From Orientallactaga sibirica (Eukaryota; Chordata; Mammalia; Rodentia; Dipodidae): DNA of 64,000 nucleotides. Position numbers and translations under genes: made by a program. The DNA lies in assembly GCA_036365145.1 (NCBI GenBank), contig JAEOAD010001848.1:1-64000 (forward strand). The letters run 5' to 3'. Positions within the stretch are counted from its first letter, which is position 1. Each line of letters starts with the position of its first letter. The notes beneath the pieces are model-generated. The model ran no database searches. It saw only the letters and a list, made by a program, of their open reading frames with translations, and was not told the origin of the DNA. Below are positions 57,136-64,000 of the stretch, piece after piece.

Positions 57136-60100
57136 TTGGCAAACACGGTACTCTGTGAAGTAAGCTAGTTCTCTTCTTGGGATGAGATGCTTTATTACGA
57201 AGAGTCTTCAGTGCAGCAAGATCAAGTTTTCCTAGTTTGTGTAATCTAACACGATGTACAACTTAGTAGATTCTCCACATTTCTAAAATAGTTTGTTCAG
57301 AAAACAAGCATCTTCATTGCCAAACACTGTACAGTGTGAAATAAGCTAGTTCTGTTCTTGGAATGATTTTATTTCTTACAAAGAGTCTTCAGTGCAACAA
57401 GACCACACTTTGCTAGTTTGTGTAATCTAACAAGATGTACAACTTAGTAGATTAGCTTCATTTCTAACGTAGTTCGTTTAGAAAACAAACACCTTCATTG
57501 CCCAAAACTGTACTGTGTTAAGCTAATTCTGTTTTCAGAATGAGTTGCATTCTTAAGAAAAGTCTTCTATGCAGTAAGATCAAACTTTGCTAGTTTGTGT
57601 AACCTAAGAAGATGTACCACTTAGTACATTAGCTTCATTTATAACATAATTTATTTGAAAACAAACACCTTCATTGCCGAAGACTGTACTGTGTCAAATA
57701 AGCTACTTCTGGTCTAGGAATTATTTACTTTCTTACGAAGAGTCTTCAGTGTAGCAAGATCAAACTTTCCTAGTTTGTTTAATCTAACAAGATGTACAAC
57801 TTAGTAGATTCTCCACATTTCTAAAGTAGTTTGTTTAGAAAACAAACATCTTAATTGCCGAACACTGTGCTGTGTGAAATAAGCTAGTTCTTTCTCCGAA
57901 TGATTTGCTTTCTTAGGAAGAGATGTCAGTGCAGCAAGATCAAACTTTGCTAGTTTGTGTAATCTAACAAGATGAACAACTTGGTAGATTAGCTTCATTT
58001 CTGACGTAGTTTTCTTACAAAACAAACACCTTCATTGCTGAACACTGTACTATGAGAAATAAGCTAGTTCTCTTCTCGGAATGAGTTGCTTTCTTACAAA
58101 CAGTCTTCAGTGCAGCAAGATAAAACTTTCATAGTTTGAGTAATCTAACAAGATGTCCAGCTTAGTAGATTCACCACATTTCTAAACTAGTTTGTTTAGA
58201 AACAAACATTTTCATTGCAGAACACTGGACTGTGTGAAGTAAGCTAGTTCTGTTCTCGGAATGATTTGATTTCTCACGAAGAGTCTTCAGTGCAGCAAGA
58301 TCAAAGTTTGCTAGTTTGTGTAATCTAACAAGATGAACAGCTTGGAAGATTAGCTTCATTTCTAACATAGTTTGTTTCAAAAACAAACACCTTCATAGCC
58401 GAGGCTGTACTGTGTGAAATAAGCTAGTTCTGTTCTCAGAATGAGTTGTTTTTTTACGAAGAGTCTTCAGTGCAGCAAGATCAAACTTTGCTAGTTTGTG
58501 TACTCTAACAATATATACAACTTCGTAGATTAGCTTCATTTCTAACATAGTTTGTTTAGAAAACAAACACCTTCATTTGCGAAGGTTGTACAATGTGAAA
58601 TAAGTTGTTCCGATCTCAGAATTAGTTGCTTTCTTATGAAGAGTTTTCAGTGCAGCAAGATCAACCTTTGTTAGTTTGTGTAATGTAACCAGATGAACAA
58701 CTTGGTACATTAGCTTCATTTCTAACATAGTTTGTCTAGAAAACAAACACCTTCATTGCTGAAGACTGTACTGTGTGAAATAAGCTCATTTTTCTCAGAA
58801 TGACTTGCTTTCTCATGAAGTTTCTTCACGGCAGCAAGTTCCAACTTTCCTAGTTTTTGTAATCAAACAAGATGAACAACTTGGTAGATTAGCTTTATTT
58901 CTAACGTAGTTTGTTTAGAAAACAAACACCTTCATTGCCAAACACGGTACTGTGTGAAATAAGCTAGTTCTGTTCTTTGAATGAGTTGCTTTCTTACAAA
59001 GTGTCTTCAGTGCAGCAAGATCAAACTTTGCTAGTTTGTCTACTCTAACAAGATGTACAACTTAGTAGATTAGCTTCATTTCTAACGTAGTTTGTTTAGA
59101 AAACAAACACCTTCATTGCCGAAGGTTGTAATGTGTGAAATAAGCTAGTTCTATTCTTGGATGTGTTGCTTTCTTACCAAGAGTCTTCAGTGCAGCAAGT
59201 TCAAACTTTGCTAGTTTTTATACTCTAACAAGATATACAAATTACGAAATTAGCTTCCTTTCTAACGTAGTTTGTTTAGAAAACAAAGACCTTCATTGCC
59301 GAACACTGTACTGTGTGAAATAAGCTAGTTATGTTCTCGGAATGAGTTGCTTTCTTACGAAGAGTCTTCAGTACAGCAAGATCAAACATTGCTAGTTTGT
59401 GTAATCTAACAAGATGAACAACTTGGTAGATTAGCTTTATTTCTAATATAGTTTGTTTAGAAAACAAAGACCTTCATTGCCAAAGTTTGTACTGTGTGAA
59501 ATAAGCTAGTTCTGTTCTCGGAATGAGTTGCTTTCTTATGAAGAGTCTTCAGTGTAGCAAGTTCAAACTTCCCTAGTTTGTGTAATCAATCAAGATGAAC
59601 AACTTGGTACATTAGCTTTATTTCTAATGTAGTTTGTTTAGAAAACAAACCCCTTCATTCCCGAACACTGTACTGTGTGAAATAAGCTAGTTCTGTTCTC
59701 AGAATGAGTTGCTTTCTTACGAAGAGTATTCACTGCAGCAAGGTATAATTTTGCTAGTTTGTCTAATCTAAAACATTAACAACATGGTAGATTAGCTTCA
59801 TTTCTAACGTAGTTTGTTTAGAAAACAAATGACTTCATTGCCGAAGATTGTGCTGTGTCAAATAAGGTAGTTCTCTTCTCGGAATGAGTTGCTTTCTTAT
59901 GAAGAGTCTTCAGGGCAGCAAGTTCAAACTTTCCTGGTTTGTGTAATCTAACAAGATGAACCAATTGGTAGATTAGCTTCATTTCTAACTTAGTTTGTTT
60001 AGAAAACAAACACCTTCATTGCCGAAGATTGCACTGTGTGAAATAAGCTAGTTCTGTTCTCGGAATGAATTGCTTTCTTATGAACAGTCTTCAGTGTACC

Positions 60101-63100
60101 AAGTTCAAACTTTCCTAGTTTGTGTAATCAAACAAGATGAACAACTTAGTACATTAGCTTCATTTATAACGTAGTTTGTTTAGAAAACAAACACCTTCAT
60201 TCCTGAACACTGTACTGTTTAAAATAAGCTGGTTCCGTTTTCAGAATGAGTTGCTTAATTATGAAGAGTCTTCTGTGTAGCAAGATCAAACTTTCCTTGT
60301 TTGTGAACTCTAACAAGATGTACAACTTAGTATATTAGCTTCATTTCTAATGTAGTGTGTTTAGAAAACAAACACCTTCATTGTTGAAAACTGTAATATG
60401 TGAAATAAGCTAGTTCTGTTCTCAGAATGAGTTGCTTTCTTACGAAAAGTCGTCAGTACAGCAAGATCAAACTTTGCTAGTTTGTGTAATCTAAGAAGAT
60501 GAATAACTTGGCAGATTAGCTTCATTTCCAATATAGTTTTTTTTAGAAAACAAATACCTTCATTGGTGAAGAGTGTACTGTGGGAAATAAGCTAGATCTG
60601 TTCTCAGAATGAGTTGCTTTCTTACAAAGAGTGTTTAGTGAAGCAAGATCCAACTTTCCTAGTTTGTGTAATCTAACAAGAAGAACAACTTGGTAGATTG
60701 GGTTCATTTCTAACGTAGTTTGTTTAGAAAAGAAACACCTTCATTGCCAAAGATTGTACTGTGTGAAATAAGCTACTTCGATTCTCGGAATGAGTTGCTT
60801 TCTTACGAAGAGTCTTCAGTGCAGTAAGTTCAAACTTTCATAGTTTGTAAATCAAATAAGATGAACAACTTAGTAGATTAGCTTCATTTCTAACGTAGTG
60901 TGTTTAGAACCCAAACACCTTCATTCCCAAAGACTGTACTGTGTGAAGTAAGCTAATTCTGTTCTTGGAATGAGTTGCTTTTTTACCAAGAGTCTTCAGT
61001 GCAGCAAGATCAAACTTTGCTAGATTTTGTACTCTAACAAGATGTCCAACCTAGTAGATTAGCTTCACTTCTAACGTAGTTTGTTTAGAAAAAAAAAACA
61101 CCTTCATCGTCGAACACTGTACTGTGTGAAATAAGCTAGTTATGTTTTCAGAATGAGTTGATTTCTTACGAAGAGTCTTCAGTACATCGAGATCAAACTA
61201 TGCTAGTTTGTGTAATCTAACAAGATGAACAACTTGGTAGATTAGTTTCATTTCTAACGTAGTTTGTTTAGAAAGCAAACACCTTCATTGCCGAACATGG
61301 TACTGTGTGAAATAAGCGAGTTCCGTTCTCAGAATGAGTTGCTTAATTATGAAGAGTCTTCAGTGTAGCAAGATCAAACTTTACTTGTTTGTGTAATCTA
61401 ACAAGATGTGCAACTTAGTAGATTAGCTTCACTTCTAACATACTTTGTTTTGAAAACAAACACCTTCATTGCCTAAAACTGTACTGTGTCAAATAGCTAG
61501 TTCTGTTCTCAGGATGAGTTGCTTTCTTACGAAGAGTCTTCAGTGCAGCAAGATCAAACTTTCCTAGTTTGTGTAATCTAACAAGATGTACAACTTGGTA
61601 AATTAGCTTCATATCTAACGTAGTTTGTTTGGAAAACAAACACCTTCATTTTCGAAGATTGTACTGTGTGAAATAAGCTAGTTCTGTTCTCGGTATGAGT
61701 GGCTTTCTTACGAAGAGTCTTCAGTGCAGCAAGTTCAAACTTTCCTTGTTTGTATAATCAAACAAGAAGAACAACTTAGTAGATTAGCTTCATTTCCAAC
61801 GTCGTGTGATTAGAAAATAAACACCTTCATTGCCGAACACTGTACTGTGTGAAAAGACCTAGTTCTGTTCTCGGAATGAGTTGCTTTCTTATAGAGTTTT
61901 CAATGCAGCAAGATCAAACTTTGCTAGTTTGTGTAATCTAACAATATGAACAACTTGGTAGATTAGCAACGTTTCTAACCTAGTTTGTTTTCAAAACAAA
62001 CACCTTCATTGCTGAAGAGTGTACTGTGTAAAATAAGCTAGTTCTGTTCTCGGAATGAGTTGCTTTTTATGAAGAGTCTTCAGTGCAGCAAGATCAAACT
62101 TTCCTAGTTTGTGTAATCAAACAAGATGTACAACTTAGTAGATTAGCTTCATTTCTAACGTAGTTTGTTTTGAAAACAAACACCTTCATTTTCTTCATTA
62201 AGACTGTACTGTGTGAAATAAGCTAGTTCTGTGTTCTCAGAATGAGTTGCTTTCTTATGAAGAGTCTTCAGTGCAGCAAGATCAAACTTTGCTAGTTTGT
62301 GTAATCTATTGAAAGATGAACAACTTGGTAGATTAGCTTCATTTCTAACGTATTTTGTTTAGAAAACAAACACCTTCATTGCCAAGATGTTGTACTGTGT
62401 GAAATAAGCTAGTTTCTGTTCTTGGAATGAGTGATAAATTTCTTTGAAGAGTCTTCAGTGCAGCAAGATCAAACTTTCCTAGTTTGTGTAATCTAACAAG
62501 ATGAACAACTTGGTAGATTAGCTTCATTTCTAACATAGTTTGTTTAGAAAACAAACACCTTCATTGCCGAAGATTGTACTGTGTGAAATAAGCTAGTTCT
62601 GTTCTCAGAATGAGTTGCTTTTTCTTATGAAGAGTCTTCAGTGCAGCAAGATCAAACTTTGCTAGTTTGTGTAATCTAACAAGATGAACAACTTAGTAGA
62701 TTAGCTTCATTTCTAACGTAGTTTGTTTAGAAAACAAACACCTTCATTGCCAAAGACTGTACTGTGTGAAATAAGCTAGTTCTGTTCTAGGAATGAGTTG
62801 CTTTCTTATGAAGAGTCTTCAGTGCAGCAAGATCAAACTTTGCTAGTTTGTGTAATCTAACAAGATGAACAACTTGGTAGATTAGCTTCATTTCTAACGT
62901 AGTTTGTTTAGAAAACAAACACCTTCATTGCCAAACACTGTACTGTGTGAAATAAGCTAGTTCTGTTCTTGGAATGAGTTGCTTTCTTTATGAAGAGTCT
63001 TCAGTGCAGCAAGATCAAACTTTGCTAGTTTGTGTAATCAAACAAGATGAACAACTTAGTAGATTAGCTTCATTTCTAACGTAGTTTGTTTAGAAAACAA

Positions 63101-63804
63101 ACACCTTCATTGCAGAACACTGTACTGTGTGAAATAAGCTAGTTCTGTTCTTGGAATGAGTTGCTTTCTTATGAAGAGTCTTCAGTGCAGCAAGATCAAA
63201 CTTTGCTAGTTTGTGTAATCTAACAAGATGAACAACTTAGTAGATTAGCTTCATTTCTAACGTAGTTTGTTTTGAAAACAAACACCTTCATTGCCTAAGA
63301 CTGTACTGTGTGAAATAAGCTAGTTCTGTTCTTGGAATGAGTTGCTTTCTTATGAAGAGTCTTCAGTGCAGCAAGTTCAAACTTTCCTAGTTTGTGTAAT
63401 CAAACAAGATGAACAACTTGGTAGATTAGCTTCATTTCTAACGTAGTTTGTTTAGAAAACAAACACCTTCATTGCGAAAGACTGTACTGTGTGAAATAAG
63501 CTAGTTCTGTTCTTGGAATGAGTTGCTTTCTTATGAAGAGTCTTCAGTGCAGCAAGATCAAACTTTGCTAGTTTGTGTAATCTAACAAGATGTACAACTT
63601 AGTAGATTAGCTTCATTTCTAAAGTAGTTTGTTTAGAAAACAAACACCTTCATTGCTGAAGACTGTACTGTGTCAAATAAGCTAGTTCTGTTCTCAGAAT
63701 GAGTTGCTTTCTTATGAAGAGTCTTCAGTGCAGCAAGATCAAACTTTCCTAGTTTGTGTAATCTAACAAGATGAACAACTTGGTAGATTAGCTTCATTTC
63801 TAAC

Positions 63805-63823
63805 GTAGTTTGTTTAGAAAACA
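63805..63823. repeat. 19-bp perfect dyad in each satellite monomer (example)
   Basis: Each monomer opens with 'gtagtttgtttagaaaac', which contains 'gtttgtttagaaaacaaac' (here about 63809-63827): 8-bp arms around AGA. A common variant, 'gtttgttttgaaaacaaac', has 9-bp arms around a single G. The dyad is kept in most of the monomers I read. Confidence 0.85.
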
Positions 63824-64000
63824 AACACCTTCATTGCCGAAGATTGTACTGTGTGAAATAAGCTAGTTCTGTTCTCGGAATGAGTTGCTTTCTTATGAAG
63901 AGTCTTCAGTGCAGCAAGATCAAACTTTCCTAGTTTGTGTAATCTAACAAGATGAACAACTTGGTAGATTAGCTTCATTTCTAAGATAGTTTGTTTAGAA

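Larger units (their letters stand above)
32111..64000. repeat. 181-bp satellite DNA array, about 175 monomers
   Basis: Head-to-tail tandem array with one fixed orientation. Monomer starts ('gtagtttg') fall at 32291, 32472, 32653 and 32834, and, after a 179-bp SINE plus target duplication, at 33194; at the other end at 63624, 63805 and 63986. The spacing is 180-181 bp. A typical monomer is 63805-63985, with 64 G or C by hand count (35%). Each holds a 19-bp dyad at its start, four CpG sites and the block 'gagtcttcagtgcagcaag'. Most copies look roughly 85-97% alike by eye, with small indels. The array reaches the window end, so its true size is unknown. Most likely centromeric or pericentromeric. 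Confidence 0.97.

Noticed and set aside
32203..63824. Repeated minus-strand reading frames of about 63 codons (starting with residues MFSKQTTLEMK) across the array
   Set aside because: They are a monomer read on the reverse strand, start at TTG, and end after about one monomer because 181 leaves a remainder of 1 when divided by 3, so the frame shifts each unit. They vary freely with satellite mutations. Not a gene family.
32111..64000. Regular repeats as a CRISPR array
   Set aside because: There are no spacers: the full 181-bp unit repeats head to tail with only point changes and small indels, and the context is a mammalian genome.
32111..64000. CENP-B box in the monomers
   Set aside because: One partial resemblance exists on the reverse strand (TTCG at 'cttcggcaatg'), but the required downstream A and CGGG are absent. 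I saw no proper match in the monomers I read.

Overview
This is a rodent nuclear genomic window with no host protein-coding gene that I can support. B1 (7SL-derived) SINEs, an ID-type SINE, L1 LINEs and ERVL-MaLR-like LTR elements all point to rodents. The commonest repeat is a tRNA-derived, B2-superfamily-like SINE with a CT-rich 3' part and an AAATAAATAAA tail. I recognise this from jerboas (Dipodidae, 'DIP'-type SINE; Jaculus is the best guess). The species call is inference.

Layout. Bases 1-32110 are dense, nested interspersed repeats with short unique gaps. About thirty DIP-like SINEs and about twenty B1 copies are scattered in both orientations. Larger units are: (i) a minus-strand L1 3' piece (6483-10931) hit by two B1s, one of which was later split by a 2.0-kb MaLR-like provirus (8417-10424) with two nearly identical LTRs; (ii) a direct duplication of about 567 bp (12993-13560 and 14635-15199); (iii) a possible old LTR near 15.9-16.8 kb; (iv) a U6 snRNA retropseudogene (18037-18143, minus); (v) a near-full-length but broken L1 on the minus strand (about 21313-28480) with 5'UTR, ORF1 and ORF2; and (vi) a second MaLR-like element (28481-30077) whose inner LTR is cut off exactly at the L1 5' end.

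Bases 32111-64000 are one head-to-tail satellite array of about 175 monomers of 181 bp, about 35% G+C, all in one orientation. It runs off the window end and is broken only by one B1 SINE (33010-33174, 14-bp target duplication). Monomers carry a perfect 19-bp dyad, no visible CENP-B box, four CpG sites that mostly vary as CpG/TpG/CpA, and traces of higher-order structure (a 4-monomer duplication at the edge and a 13-monomer offset at 53-57 kb). This is most likely a centromeric or pericentromeric satellite with its junction to the chromosome arm, and it is the most notable content of the window.

Open reading frames in the window are L1 fragments or chance frames in repeats. The recurrent 63-codon minus-strand frames in the array are a property of the satellite monomer, start at TTG and are not genes.
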